64,000 nucleotides of DNA from Turritopsis dohrnii (Eukaryota > Cnidaria > Hydrozoa > Anthoathecata > Oceaniidae): assembly GCA_027922465.2 (NCBI GenBank), contig BQMF02000424.1:62001-126000 (forward strand), written 5' to 3'. This document shows, in pieces, positions 1 to 11,653 of the stretch. The notes beneath the pieces were generated by a model. That model ran no database searches. It saw nothing but the letters and a program-made list of their open reading frames with translations, and was not told the origin of the DNA. The number at the start of each line of letters is the position of its first letter. Positions within the stretch are counted from its first letter, which is position 1. The translations under genes and the position numbers were made by a program.

Positions 1-335
1 TTCATTTTTGTAATCATTTTCTTTGATGCATTTTTGGATTTTCTTTGAAAGTCATCGTTTAATGTTGTCGTAGGATCTAACTCCTTTCCTAGGTACGTGT
101 AGCTATCTCTGAGTTGAGTTGATCGTCTCACCACGATGTCGAATTTCTATTCTCTTCCCTTTCAGTCTCTGAGCCGTTCCAAAAAGCATCGACTCTGTTT
201 TCCCCTTTTTCATATTAAGAATTAGTTCATTTTGATAGCAAAAATCTGATATCATATCCATGTCTTGGTTAATACTACTGCTAATGATATCAACTTCTTT
301 ATCGGAAAAGTAAAGGACGGTGTCAATAATTTTAA
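1..335 (-). pseudogene. LINE reverse transcriptase fragment
   Basis: Read on the minus strand, this edge fragment encodes DTVLYFSDKEVD followed by a helix-rich stretch and KKGKTESMLFG. This is the part of a LINE reverse transcriptase just after the catalytic YADD box. Near position 105 the frame breaks: a YLGKELDP-like stretch, the usual next block in LINE RTs, continues in another frame. It resembles the LINE at 60448-62300, which has DDTVLYFSSKSVED at the same place. It is cut by the window edge on its 3' side and ends abruptly near 335. It is a dead fragment. Basis: motif seen by eye; family group inferred. Confidence 0.7.
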
Positions 336-1900
336 ATGAAAATTTCTTCTCAAGATTACTCTTGAGAAAGCTGAAATGAAAGTTTTGATGGCAATTTAAC
401 GTGTGGTTAACGTGTAGCTATAATGTGTCCCAGAGAAATATACCTTGGAGATTCAATTTTTGAAATATTGACCACCTGATTCGGTTTTGGTACCATTAGA
501 AAGATAACTTTATCAGCTGTTTAAAACTATACACTTCGAGGGATAAAGATAAGGGGTAAAAAAAATATAAGCGTTTTTCTTAAGTACATCAGAAAAAAAA
601 AACAGTTTTATGATCAATTATCACTTTTTTAACGATGTAAATCTTCATTGTGCTGGGCCATGATTCTATTGAAATATCAACGAAACAAATTAAGTGAAGG
701 TGATGAATGTGAAAACGAACTTAACTCAAGTTGTCTGTACTATAATTTCAATAGATAGAAACATAATCTTGATCGTAGTTCCTATGCTTTTTTAGAAATT
801 TAGAAATCTGGACACTTTTAGAAATTTTCAGAACAGGAGAAACCAGGTCAAATAAGAAGAAAAATCGCAAAGATCTTTTTTGAATGTGCAAGTCTCCGAA
901 TACATTTACCAGATCTTTTTAGCCTTTTTAAAAGGAACTTAAGAAAAGTTAAAAAAGACTACAGTAAATTGTTTAATAATGGTTTTGTGTTCGATATAGA
1001 AAAATGAATAAAGAGAGCAAACTTTGTTCTTCTTGCTCTATTTATATGATTTGCAAAATCTACAGTTGGATATCTAAGTGCAACTGTGACGTCATATTTA
1101 TGAGTTTTGATTGAAGTTCAAACTTTGATAGCTAATGAAAGAATTGTGTAAAATAAAGTCACCTACAATTAAGAATCGATTTATTTAACAAAGGCCATTA
1201 CATAATTTAGACGTTAACTCTCCTTTAAAGGAAAGAATAAACTTTGTAAATGAACCTCCTTAATCTTAACTTTCTATAAATCGATTTGTCAGTCCCTTCG
1301 ATAATCGAAATAGAGAGAGAGTTTATTGTATGTAAACAATTCTACTTTTCAATGGGCGTAATTTATGTCGTCGATTTTATGGCAACACACGCACTCCTTA
1401 TCTGTTGCCATTTCCTTGCAACTTCTGAAAAGGCACTAACTTTCTCGGGCTTGAGAAGAGCACCTCAATATGAAATCATCAGATTCCTCTTCGTAATCTT
1501 CATCCAATGATTCACTTATGGATTCGTTCATACTGCAAACTTATCACTTTCCATGATTATTAACTGAACAAATAACGTTTCTATTTCTACTCATGAAATA
1601 GTTTTTATAAAGCGAACTTTTTGTAAAATTGCGATGAAACAAACGAAGAAAGTCAGGAGATATCTATGTATTTTCAGTTTAAATTTTCTAACCAAGTCTC
1701 TACGTCATACGCATAATTTGCATATCAATTTGTTTACCCAGTTTTTTTTGCGTATCAGATGTTCAACATATATGTTAAAAAATTTGTGTTATAGACAACA
1801 TAAAGAAAATTTTAAATACATTTTCGATGATATCTCGTTAGACTATAAAATTTCTGAAATTTTAATTTTTTAGCGGACACTACTTTAAGACCTTTTGTTG
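336..1900. other. AT-rich stretch without recognisable gene
   Basis: No convincing coding region is seen; the short open frames lack known motifs. At about 425-440 lies TGTGTCCCAGAGAAAT, also present at 62325-62340 directly after a TACAG, so this is probably the worn end of a mariner-like MITE. Blocks downstream of both copies are loosely similar, including ACCATT followed by a GATAA-type word. Confidence 0.4.
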
Positions 1901-1906
1901 TTTTAG

Positions 1907-2059
1907 TAGAACAAGCAAATATCGATGGATTGCACAAAATAGTGTGGAATGAAAGTGAGGCCTTGGATGGATTTGAAAAAACGGGCCTGCTTCAAAAAGA
2001 AGCGATCTTCGGCCTTGATTTTAATTTAGTCTTTGATCTGCATATTTGTATGAGTACTG
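1907..2059 (+). other. Possible orphan exon
   Basis: An open stretch of 153 bases follows a pyrimidine-rich tract ending in TTTTAG and precedes a GT at 2060. It reads VEQANIDGLHKIVWNESEAL and onward without a stop. The protein is not recognised. It may be a host exon or a transposon remnant. The only support is the open frame and splice-like edges. Confidence 0.15.
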
Positions 2060-2345
2060 GTAAACTACGATGTCATCATGATGCCAACAAGACAAGATTT
2101 TTCCAAAGAGACCAAATGTCATCTCCAATTTTTAAAAAGTCTCTCCAATTTAATTACTTAATATTAAGAAATACGACCGCGTGTTGCTATTATTCATTCG
2201 CTTCTAGTACGCTGTTGAGTGCAGACGTGTTTTGAAAGCGCGCCAAAACTAGGCGTCAACTTTCTCTAACATTGAACCAGTTTTAACTTTTTCTCTTGCG
2301 AAAATTATTCTACGTACATCAATAATATATATCTACGTATTATAA

Positions 2346-3315
2346 ATGGTTGTTACAACAAGAAGCACAACAAATATATCTCAAGATCCTGATCATGAAC
2401 ATTCTACAGATATTCCAGATGCTGTTACTTCTGATATTCAATCGAACATTGTTGAACCTCCTCCAGATGATGCTTGTTCTCAACACAGTCGTGCTTCACC
2501 AGATAACAGTGATCATGCTGATGATGTGTTTCATGATTCAAAAGCCATCCTGGAAGTAGAAGATGACCTTCCTGAATTAGTCACACTAGAAATACTATAT
2601 TACCAAATAAAGCTCTACAGGTCAGAATTCTTTAAAAAATTAGATCACGTCAAAGAAGACATCTTTATTCAAGTGCAGAATGAAAATCGCTCGCTTCACA
2701 CTCAAATTGACGAACTTAAACTAAACCTTGCAGAGAAAGAAAACACTATAAAATCTTTACAAGCTGATGTCGAGGAAATCAGAAAGTCTCTTTCCAACGT
2801 AGTCACGCGTGAAGAGTTTGTTGGTGTCGAGAGAAACGTTATTGACATACAGCAATATACCCGTCGTAATACCTGAAGAAAAAACTGACCTTGAAAACTG
2901 TGTGGTTGATATAGCAGCTGCTGTTGGTGTCCAGATCAAGCCTGATGATATTCAAGCGTGTCATCGACTTAAAAAGAGCCGAAATCACCGCGGTCCAAAG
3001 AAAGTCATTGCCACGTTCGTTAACCGCAAGATATCAGAGTCACTCATTAAATCAAGCAAACGATTTAAAAGTCGCGATGTTTTTGAAAAAGCTGGTTTAC
3101 GTGAGCAAATATACATCAACAAGAGCCTCTGTAATTACAATAAATTCCTTTGGGGCAAAGCTAAGGCTCTCAAGTGGAAAAATGTCATTTCAAAGTTTTG
3201 GTGCTTCAATGGAACTATCAGTGTGCTCATTAATGAAAATGACGATCCAATTAAAATCCGTCACATCAATGACCTGATCGATTTATTCCCTGATGATGAC
3301 CTATGGTCATCCTAA
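2346..3315 (+). pseudogene. LINE ORF1 protein, frameshifted
   Basis: The first frame (2346-2876) encodes an acidic, Ser/Asp-rich N-terminus and then a heptad-like coiled coil (about residues 110-160), ending in an IQQYTRRNT motif. The +1 frame then continues with EKTDLENCVVDIAAAVGV and ACHRLKKSRNHRGPKKVI to a stop at 3315. A coiled coil, then an RRN motif, then an ENCVVDI and HRLxK domain is the layout of L1-type ORF1 nucleic-acid chaperones (RRM plus C-terminal domain). The shift lies close to position 2865. It lies 90 bases upstream of ORF2 on the same strand. The domain order is seen; the RNA-binding role is family knowledge. Confidence 0.75.
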
Positions 3316-3405
3316 ATTAGTTTTTAAAAGAACTCGTGTTTTTCTTTATCAAAATTTATTTAATTTCTAATCATGTGGTTTTGGCTCTAGCGTATTCATA
3401 AGCGA

Positions 3406-6400
3406 ATGAGTAGAGAAAGTGGAATTTGCTTTAAATGTGAGAAAAAGGTGAAGAGTGGTAAGTCACATTTTTGTTCTATTTGCAAGCGAACTTCTCATGC
3501 TAAGTGTGGCACTGGTACTGACTTAAAATCTGCATCCAACGTTTGGCTCTGTAAAATATGCAGCAATGAAGTTCTACCTTTTGGTGAAAATAACGAAAAA
3601 AATAGTTTTGGTAATGATTTGGGTTATTTGAAATCTTATTTTAAATATCTTAGTTCTATCTCGGACAAATTTTCTAATTTTGATTTTGACGATGACGACG
3701 GCATTGATTATATTGACGATGTTGCTAAAATTAATTGTAAATATTATAGCCCTGAAGACTTTTTATCTATTCCTTCTAAATCTAAATCTTTATCTCTTTT
3801 CCATTTGAATGTCGCTTCTCTCGGAAAGCATTTTTGTGAACTTAAATCTCTTTTTTCGCGTCTTGATCATTCTTTTGATATCATTGGCATCAGTGAAACT
3901 AAAATTCAATCATCTCCTCCTTCAAACATTTTGTTCGAAGAAAACTACAAATTTTTTCATACACCTGCTGTTACATCTCATGGGGGGACTGCTCTGTATA
4001 TATCTCGGTATTTCACCAGTGAAGCACGGGAAGAGCTTTCCAAATCTTTCTGTTCGGATAACGGACATCTTGAAGCTGTGTTTGCTGAAGTAGTTTTCAA
4101 AAACAAAAAAACTCGTGGTTGGCTGTATCTATAAACATCCATCTATGGATGTAGATCTTTTTAATGACCAGTGCCTCTCATCTCTATTGAAGTCCGTTGA
4201 CAAGGAAAACAAATCTTTAATTTTACTGGGTGATTTTAAAATTGATCTTTTGACTTGTGACTCTGCAATCTCGCATTCTAATTTTCTAGATCTTCTCGGT
4301 GCCTATCAAATACTTCCGTCGATTACTCTCCCAACTCGAATCACGGAGACTTCTACCACTCTTATCGATAACATCTTAATTCCTCCTACTGATTCTACTC
4401 TTGTCTCTGGTAATCTTACCGTGTCTATCTCAGATCATCTTCCTCAATTTCTGTTTTTTTGACATCAAGCCAGAGGCTAAGCCTAATCAACCTTTGGGAT
4501 TTCGTCGCAATTGGTCAAAATTCAACCACGAACAATTTAAAACCCAATTTGAACGTTTAAATTGGAATAAAATTTTAAAAATCGAGGAAGGTGATGTAAA
4601 TTCTTCTTTCGATTCTTTTTTAGATCATACTACATCTTTATTCAACGACCATGTTCCTTTGGTAAAAATCACTCGTTGTGAATCGAATCTTTTTGATAAA
4701 CCTTGGATAACCAAAGGTCTTCTTGTATCGATGAAAGTTAGGGACAATCTTTTTCGTGACTACCTTTCTGCTTCTTCTCCTGATATCAAATCTTTTCTAC
4801 GTTCTAGGTATAAGTTTTATCGTAATCGCATTGTTTCTTTGCTTCGTCTCAGTAAAAAACTTCACTATTCTCACTATTTTCTATCCAACTCTACTAATCT
4901 CCGGAAAATTTGGATAGCCGTTCGTGAAATAATCTCGTCTAAATCTGTTAAGTCAGATTCTTCTATCTCTCTAATACTCAATAATTCGATTACTTCGGAT
5001 CCTGCAAAGGTTTCTGAAGCTTTTAATGATTTCTTCTCCTCCATTGCTGACAAAATTCGCTCGAAAACTCCTTTCACCCGACACCATTTCTCCAATTGGC
5101 TCAAAAACCGAAACGCTAACTCTTTCTTTACTTCCCCTACTTCTCCACTTGAGGTTTCAGAAATTCTTCTTTCCCTGGACGAATACAAAGCTTCTGGTCC
5201 TCACAGTTTACCTCTTCCTGTCATTTCAGCAGTGACAGACCATCCCCCTGTTATTCTTTTTGATGTCATGATCCTTTCTTCTTCTACTGGGGTCTTTCCT
5301 ATTAAGCTCAAGGAGGCTCTTGTTATTCCTGTCTATAAAAACAAAGGCTCGCCATTAGAGGTTGGAAATTTTAGACCAATATCTCTTTTGTCTAATATCG
5401 ATAAGATTTTTCAAAAACTAATGCATAAACGTCTTATCAAATTTCTTGAGAACTCAAAGATTATCTATCCTTCTCAGGTCGGTTTCCGCTCGAAACATTC
5501 GACTGTATCTGCCCTTTGTGTGGAAAAAATTTACAAGGCGGTCGATGGTGGTAAGTTTGGCTGTGCTGTTTTTATAGATCTCCAAAAAGCCTTTGATACC
5601 GTTGATCATGATATTTTGCTTTCTAAACTTGATTTTTATGGTATTCGAGGAATTCCTCTTGATTGGTTTCGCTCTTTTCTTTCCAATCGCACACAATCTG
5701 TCTCAGTATCCGGCTTTAAATCTAAACTCAGACGTATTCTTCACGGTCTTCCACAAGGATCTGTGCTCGGACCTCCTCTTTTCCTCCTTTATGTTAATGA
5801 CCTTGCATCTGCTATTTCTTATTCCGATGTTAATCTTTTCGCTGATGACACCATGTTATTTCAAAGTGACCATTCTTTGAAGTCAATGACAAAAAAAATC
5901 AACATTGATTTGAAATTACTCACAAACTGGCTGAATGCCAACAAGATTGCTTTAAACCGCAGCAAAACAGAACTTTTAATTTTCAAGCCTAAACGAAAGG
6001 TTAGTGACTATGAAATTAAAATTAAAATTAATGGTCACAGGTTGATTCAAAGTAAATTTGTAAAATACCTTGGTGTTTATATCGACGATGACCTCAGTTG
6101 GAAATATCATATAAACTTTGTTTGTAGTAAACTCAAGCGTGCTAACGGTGCTCTGAGTAAACTTCGTCATTTTCTGTCTAAAAAAATCCTGTTATCTCTT
6201 TACTTTTCTTTATTTTATTCTCATCTTTCATATAGTGCTCAAATCTGGGGTCAACGTAATAATATCCACAGTAATCGTATTCTTACTCTTCAAAAACAAT
6301 CTTTGCGAATCATGTCTTTTTCTGATTTTCGTGCTCCTTCTTCACCTCTTTTTCTTCGATATAAAATCTTGTCATTTTTCGATTTCGTCAAATTCTTAAA

Positions 6401-6434
6401 CATACTTTTTGTATTTAAGTTCTTTAACAACTAG
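3406..6434 (+). pseudogene. LINE ORF2: PHD finger, endonuclease, reverse transcriptase
   Basis: The N-terminus has a PHD-like zinc finger (CFKCEKKV, CSICKRTSHAKC, WLCKIC; residues about 6-50). An apurinic-type endonuclease follows: FHLNVASL, IIGISETKI, HGGTALYI. After a frame break near 4118 it continues with CIYKHPS, LLGDFKIDLL and ISDHLP. A second break near 4450 leads into the RT frame (4401-6434). RT blocks are visible: NFRPISLLSNIDKIF, QVGFRSKHST, FIDLQKAFDTVDH, GLPQGSVLGP, LFADDTMLF with the catalytic DD, and YLGVYIDDD. The reading frame ends early at FKFFNN. A finger ahead of the endonuclease is uncommon but known in some CR1-related elements. It is inactive because of two frameshifts and the C-terminal loss. 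Confidence 0.85.
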
Positions 6435-6905
6435 TTACCCTCTGCTCTCTCCACTACATTTAATTTGCTTTTCTTTTTATTTTCTTTCTTTTTCTTTTCT
6501 TTTTCTTACATTTTCAAATATAATTTTCACTTTCTTTTTGATGGTTTTTTTTTTATGTTTTTATATTAATTTTTGTCAATTACGATAAATGTTTTCTATC
6601 TTTGTACCAGTTTATAGGGGACCACCTCCTTTGTTTAGATTAACTCTATGATTGTGGTCTCCCGTCGAGTTATAAACAAATAAATAAATAAAATCGTAAA
6701 AAAATCGTATTACAATGGGTAATATATATATAAACGACATAGAAAGAACAAAAGAATACAAAAGAATAAAAGGATAAAAGAATAAAGTAGTAACACCCCA
6801 ATAAAATTCCGTAAGAAAGTTTAAGCTATCCTCTGAGCATGATTCAGTTGGATATAATTCTTCAATTCACCAAAAATTAAGAGTAAATTGTAAAATAATT
6901 GTTAC

Positions 6906-7089
6906 CTTCGACAGGTATCTAATGCAATTGCTCTTGGTTTCTGCATGATGGAGAATAGAACGGGTTTTAAAGGAGGATTATCAACATCTGGAATAATACT
7001 GACGTTCCCATACTGTTTCGATGAAACAACTGCAAGATACAATGCTTTTGTATTTTGATTATATGCCGTTCCATCTACGGTGCCATTGA
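6906..7089 (-). CDS. Single exon resembling an LDL-receptor class B (YWTD) repeat
   Basis: Read on the minus strand, a 184-base open stretch lies between a TTTTTATAG acceptor and an AAG/GTAAC donor. It encodes VNGTVDGTAYNQNTKALYLA, a stretch containing GNVSII, and KPRAIALDTCR. The PRAIALD motif at the exon end is the hallmark of YWTD beta-propeller repeats found in LDL-receptor-related proteins, nidogen and similar extracellular proteins; the next exon would be expected to begin with an LYWTD-type block. No neighbouring exon was found nearby, so the host gene is either mostly outside the window or broken. The exon edges were seen directly; the family is inferred from one short motif. Confidence 0.5.
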
Positions 7090-8002
7090 CTATAAAAACA
7101 AAAAATAACTAGCATGTAGCTTTAGCTAAAAATGCCCCCGCGCTCAAGCATTCCAATTTGTACACACAGCAAGCTATACATTGCAAGCTATACAACGGAA
7201 ACAAAAACAAAGAAAAACTTTGTTACTTTTTGTTATGTCTTAGTCCTATGTAACACTGATGCTAATTTATACCTTTCAAAAAGTGTAATTAAGGCTTAAC
7301 AAGTAATATCAGAAAGTATTGGCTACAAACAAAAGAAATGTGTGAACTGAAACCTTGGATACGTATTTTATAATCAAAATAAGATAAACATTTGTTAAAG
7401 AAATTCTGTAAGAACCAAAAGAAAGAAAAAAAACTTTAAAAAAAAAAAAAAATTAAAGCAAAAAATCCATTAGAAAACTGCGTTTCAAACTTTGATTCGA
7501 AACAAGAAATAGCCAAAGTTTACATAAAAAACAAGAAAAAAATATAAGAAGGTTTTATTGATCATGATCACACCAGGTTTGGAGGACAGAAAAAAGAAGG
7601 AAAACACGAAGAACGACAATTCTACATTTGTAGGCTTTCTTGCATACACAGATATCCAATTAAAATCTTTTAAAGGCAAGATCCGCCAAAAATCAGTGCA
7701 TTGAATAAAATTTATCGAATGAAAGATTTAGATTGGTAGAACGAAACTTCACCTCTGTGAATAACGAAACATGTAAGCTGGAAAGAACGTAAAACTGGAA
7801 AATCCAAACGTAAGTAGTAACTGAAATAAGTAACTGAAATATGAAACTTAAATAAAGTCAATAAAAGTATCGAAGTTGTGGCTGTTATTCTTGCCAGTAT
7901 GATTTCTGTTCATGCGTCTCGCATTACCAATGTATTTTCTGTGCCACCACAAAAGCCCTTGCAGCTAGTAGGGAGAAGGATTGCTATGTACGCACATGCA
8001 AT
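7090..8002. other. AT-rich intergenic stretch
   Basis: No gene seen. It holds an A-rich run at 7425-7465 and short open frames without motifs. From about 7880 the sequence may already belong to the 5' part of the CR1-like element that follows. Confidence 0.4.
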
Positions 8003-9434
8003 TTGGGAGATCTGAACGACTCAATATTTGATGTATCACATGACTTGCCTTCAAAAGAAAAAAAAATTTTTTGGTACTGCAAGTTTTTAACAATGACCCA
8101 TGCTGAAGATGAGCAATTTTTTTTTCCAAAATGTTTGTTCCAAAAATTTTCCAAACAGAAAGTTAGGAAAAGTCACAAAGTTTCAGAATGATACCCCTAA
8201 CATTAATTGACGTGCACTTCCAACCTCAAAAATGCATCAAAACAAATGAACAATTTTTGTTGGAAGAAATTGAATTCTACAAGAATGAACTGAAAAGAAA
8301 GCAAGAAATTATCAAAAACTTATTCTTATTGCTAAATAAACACGATAGAATTATAAACCGTGACGAGTGCAAATTCTCTTCACAGACTCAAAAGTTAACA
8401 GTTAAAAGCAACATAACTACACAAACGTTAGAAGTAATAACAACACAATAAGTCCATCGTCGAAAGCCATAGAAGCTATTAATACGTCAATAGAAACATC
8501 AATCCATGAAGAAACTGTTGTAAAGGATCAGTTATCGGTTGTAAGAGAGATTAACAAACAGAAGTATTATTGGCGAAGTCTAAAGAGACAGCGTCGTTAA
8601 AGAAACGATTAGAAAACCTTGAAAATTATAACATCGATAAGGCACAAGGCTTTGGCAATAATGTTAATACTAATATAAATTTCGTTTCTGATTCCAATGT
8701 TGAATCCGAGGTTGAATCCAATGTGAAATCCGATGTGGGCTGCGAAAATTATAGAGATGACCATTCAACACAAAACTCCTCGCGTTACTTTTATCCTCGG
8801 TGATAGCATGATAAAGGATGTGAAAGGTATGAATATAATGGATAAGTTGACAAATAGCCATCAAATCACGGTACGATCTTTTTCTGGTGCGAAAACAAAA
8901 TGTATGAACGAATACATCAAACCTAAATTGAAACAAAGCCCAGGTGTCGTCATCATTTACACCGGCACAAATGACTTAAACTCTGAGAAAAGTCCAGGTG
9001 ATATAACAGACTCTTGGTAGTTGTATGAATATTGATGATATAGTAAATCATGAAGATTTCCAACAAAAATTTATTACTGTACTAGACAAGCACACTCCAA
9101 TGAAAACCAAGTTTGTCCGGGCCAATAACCAGCCCCATGTCTCTAAGGTTCTCAGGAAAGCAATTATGAGACGCTCACGTTTTAAGAAAGCTGCAAACAG
9201 TTATGGTAATACTGATGACTTAAAAGCTTATAAGAGACAGAGAAACTTGGTTGTTATCATAAACAGACGAGATAAAAAAGTTTTATTTGCTGACTTCAGC
9301 AAAAGAACATTGAAAAAAGATTTCTCGAAAACCGTGAAACCGTTTTTCAGTGAAAAAGCCGTGGTCGGAAAAGAAAGTATTGTTTTGGTAGACGAGGGCA
9401 AAATGTTCAAAAGCGAAGTTGCAAATGTATTTAA
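8003..9434 (+). pseudogene. CR1-like retrotransposon, left half
   Basis: Broken ORF1 remains include a coiled-coil stretch (LLEEIEFYKNELKRKQEI, 8262 onward) and an SGNH-hydrolase-like domain (8733-9020): FILGDSMIKDVKG and IIYTGTNDLNS. This esterase-like domain is typical of CR1 ORF1. The copy then jumps, by internal deletion, to the linker between endonuclease and RT (9025-9434): HTPMKTKFVRANNQP, LRKAIMRRSR, AYKRQRNLVV, ending ANVF at TTAA 9431-9434. The reading frame resumes at 33340 with NQHYHKIT and then RT blocks, so one element is split by the insertion at 9435-33339. Inactive. Confidence 0.8.
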
Positions 9435-10317
9435 AGGGGAACTAAACTAAAAAAATCACAAGTTCATTTTTTTTTGCACTATTTGATACAGCCTTGAAAA
9501 TGCTGAAAGTTAGTTGTTGAATTTTCAAAAAATCATTTTTTGTTCTTGAGATATTGCCGTTTAAAGGTTTTTTCCAAAACATGATCTCCACGGCAACGTG
9601 ACATCACAACGTTCAAAAAGATGCTGATGCAAATAACTCAGAATGTTTTAATGATATATTGCTAGAATATTGCATGTAGAGTGCTAAGTAACTGTAGTTT
9701 TAAAAAAAGCAAAGAAATTTATTGCCATTGCTACTCCGGCTCGTTTCCAGGTCTCTATTACTTTTTGCTGGCAGAGCTATATATCAGCATCCAACACTGT
9801 TACTATGGCGAATTTCGCTTTAACTTACGTCCAGTTGAAAACTGTTCCATTTTCTAAAATTTCGTATCCCTTATCTGAGCAGATCCCCATTTATAGGTTT
9901 GTCAGTAAAAAAATAGAAGAGACCTGGAAACAAGCCAGGGTAACTATGGCAACAATTATTTTTAGTGATTTGATATCTATAGGTGTTTTCCACTACACAT
10001 AGTGTATCACTAATATTTCTTCAGTTATTTACATATTTGATTGTCAGCAATTTCTGTTTGAACATTATGATGTCACGTTGCCATGGAAATCAAGTTTTGA
10101 GCAAAAACTTTAAATGGCAATATCTCGAGAACGAAAAATGATTTTTTATATATTTCCCCATAGGGCGAAATATATGTTAAAACCGGCAGTTTCCTTCTTC
10201 ATCATCATCTTCTCCGTTCACTTTTATAGCCGCGGTTCAGAATGCAATTTTCGCCTAGCCGCCAAAGTAGATAAGAATAGAGGCTAGTCTACAGTCAAGT
10301 CGTACGCCATGTTTTTT

Positions 10318-11300
10318 CGGCAAATACTTCAGGTAAGACTGCACGAAAAGGATCCGACAGGGACATAAGTGGCGAAACCACGACAGTAACAGAGTATGCG
10401 CAAAACAGATCCGACATGTGTCGGAATACACAAAACAGACCCGACATATGTCGAACAGCACATAACAGATCCGACAACAGATATTGTCACAGTTGCATGA
10501 AAAGTTTTGGTGGGCGAGGTGGCGATATCATAAAACTACGTAACTGGTTTGCATTTTTGGTGGCGAGGTGGCGAGATATCATAAAACTGTGTAAACGGCT
10601 TGAAATTTTGGTGGCGAGGTGGCGAGATATTATAAAACTATGTAACTGGCTTGAAATTTTGGTGGCGAGGTGGCGATATCATAAAACTGTGTAACTGGCT
10701 TGAATTTTTGGTGGCGAGGTGGCGAGATATCATAAAACTATGTAAACGGCTTGAAATTTTGGTGGCGAGGTGGCGATATCATAAAACTATGTAACTGGCT
10801 TGAATTTTTGGTGGCGAGGTGGCAAGATGGAAAAATGATAGAAATGGCTTGAATTTTTGGTGGCGAGGTGGCGAGATATCATAAAATTATGTAAACGGCT
10901 TGAAATTTTGGTGGCGAGGTGGCGATATCATAAAACTACGTAACTGGTTTGCATTTTTGGTGGCGAGGTGGCCAGATATCATAAAACTGTGTAAATGGCT
11001 TGAATTTTTGGTGGCGAGGTGGCAAGATGGAAAAATGATAGAAAAGGCTTGAATTTTTGGTGGCGAGGTGGCCAGATATCACAAAACTATGTAAACGGCT
11101 TGAAATTTTGGTGGCGAGGTGGCGAGATGGAAAAATGATAAAAATGGCTTAAATTTTTGGTGGCGAGGTGGCGAGATATCATAAAACTATGTAAATGGCT
11201 TGGATTTTGGTGGCGAGGTGGCGAGATATAAAACTATATAAATGGCTTGAAATTTTGATGGCGAGGTGGCGAGATCAAAAAGTAATGAAAACTGCTTGAA
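10318..11300 (+). repeat. Left inverted terminus with minisatellite array
   Basis: About 190 bases of unique terminus (10318-10505) are followed by about 15 units of a roughly 51 bp repeat with core GGTGGCGAGGTGGCGAG, then ATATCATAAAAC and GTAAACGGCTTGAAA. Some units carry the variant GATGGAAAAATGATAGAAA instead of the ATATCATAAAAC part. The array fades at about 11300. The open frames crossing it are by-products of the repeat. Confidence 0.9.
10405..10482. repeat. Subterminal CCGACATRTGTCGG palindromes
   Basis: Repeats of about 30 bases, each holding a palindrome: CCGACATGTGTCGG at 10411, CCGACATATGTCG at 10441, and a half copy at 10470. AACAG or AACAC linkers join them. The right terminus holds the mirror set (31449-31522) plus one more partial unit that the left copy has lost. 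Position and palindromic shape fit transposase binding sites. That role is inferred. Confidence 0.7.
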
Positions 11301-11653
11301 GTTTTGGTTGCGAAGCGAAATCGTTCGTTCTATCGAAGGAAAAGCGGTGACTGTGTTAGGAAAAAGACATTGATCAATTGTTAACAAACGCTAGAATATT
11401 CTCAAATGATAAATCAGGCATACAAACGTTCATATATTAACAGTTTAATCAAAACAAAAGCTTATAAAAGTTGTTTCATAGAATTTGGTTTCTATGAACA
11501 TTGTTATGATTTAAAAATCATGAAATCATGATAACACAACTATACATAACTAACTGCGAAGTATCCTACACGAATTTATTCTGTCGCCTTTTTCACTTGA
11601 AGCAATTTCATTAAAATCTGAAGATGCATTTTCGAAACAAAAATTTAACATAT
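11301..11653. other. Spacer between left terminus and DDE-CXC gene
   Basis: AT-rich, no coding region. It should contain the 3' untranslated part of the gene at 11654-14557, which points toward the terminus. Confidence 0.4.

Larger units (their letters stand above)
2280..6695 (+). mobile_element. LINE of the CR1/Jockey group, nearly full length
   Basis: A two-ORF non-LTR retrotransposon. ORF1 (2346-3315) and ORF2 (3406-6434) are followed by a CT-rich 3' untranslated region. The element ends in a repeated AAAT tail near 6670-6695. The tail type and protein order fit CR1/L2-like elements. ORF1 carries one frame break and ORF2 two, so it is inactive. Comparison with the minus-strand relative at 15085-17690 suggests this copy has lost an internal block just after 6434: the C-terminal block of about 110 residues seen in the relative is missing, while the start of that block (LPSALSTTF) is still readable past the stop. 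Confidence 0.85.

Noticed and set aside
1286..1873. Two short open frames as genes
   Set aside because: No motif, no codon-use signal and AT-rich composition like the non-coding surroundings.
9527..10147. An independent inverted-repeat transposon
   Set aside because: The arms are the inner parts of the TTAA element's own termini; the right arm continues at 33251 after the insertion.
10416..10694. Open frames across the minisatellite (VARWRDIIKL repeats)
   Set aside because: They exist only because the repeat unit, about 51 bases, is a multiple of three and lacks stops; the same occurs in the right array on the other strand.
10505..11300. Regular repeats resembling a CRISPR array
   Set aside because: The units are near-contiguous 51 bp minisatellite copies without unique spacers, in an intron-bearing eukaryotic genome, and mirrored at the other end of a transposon.
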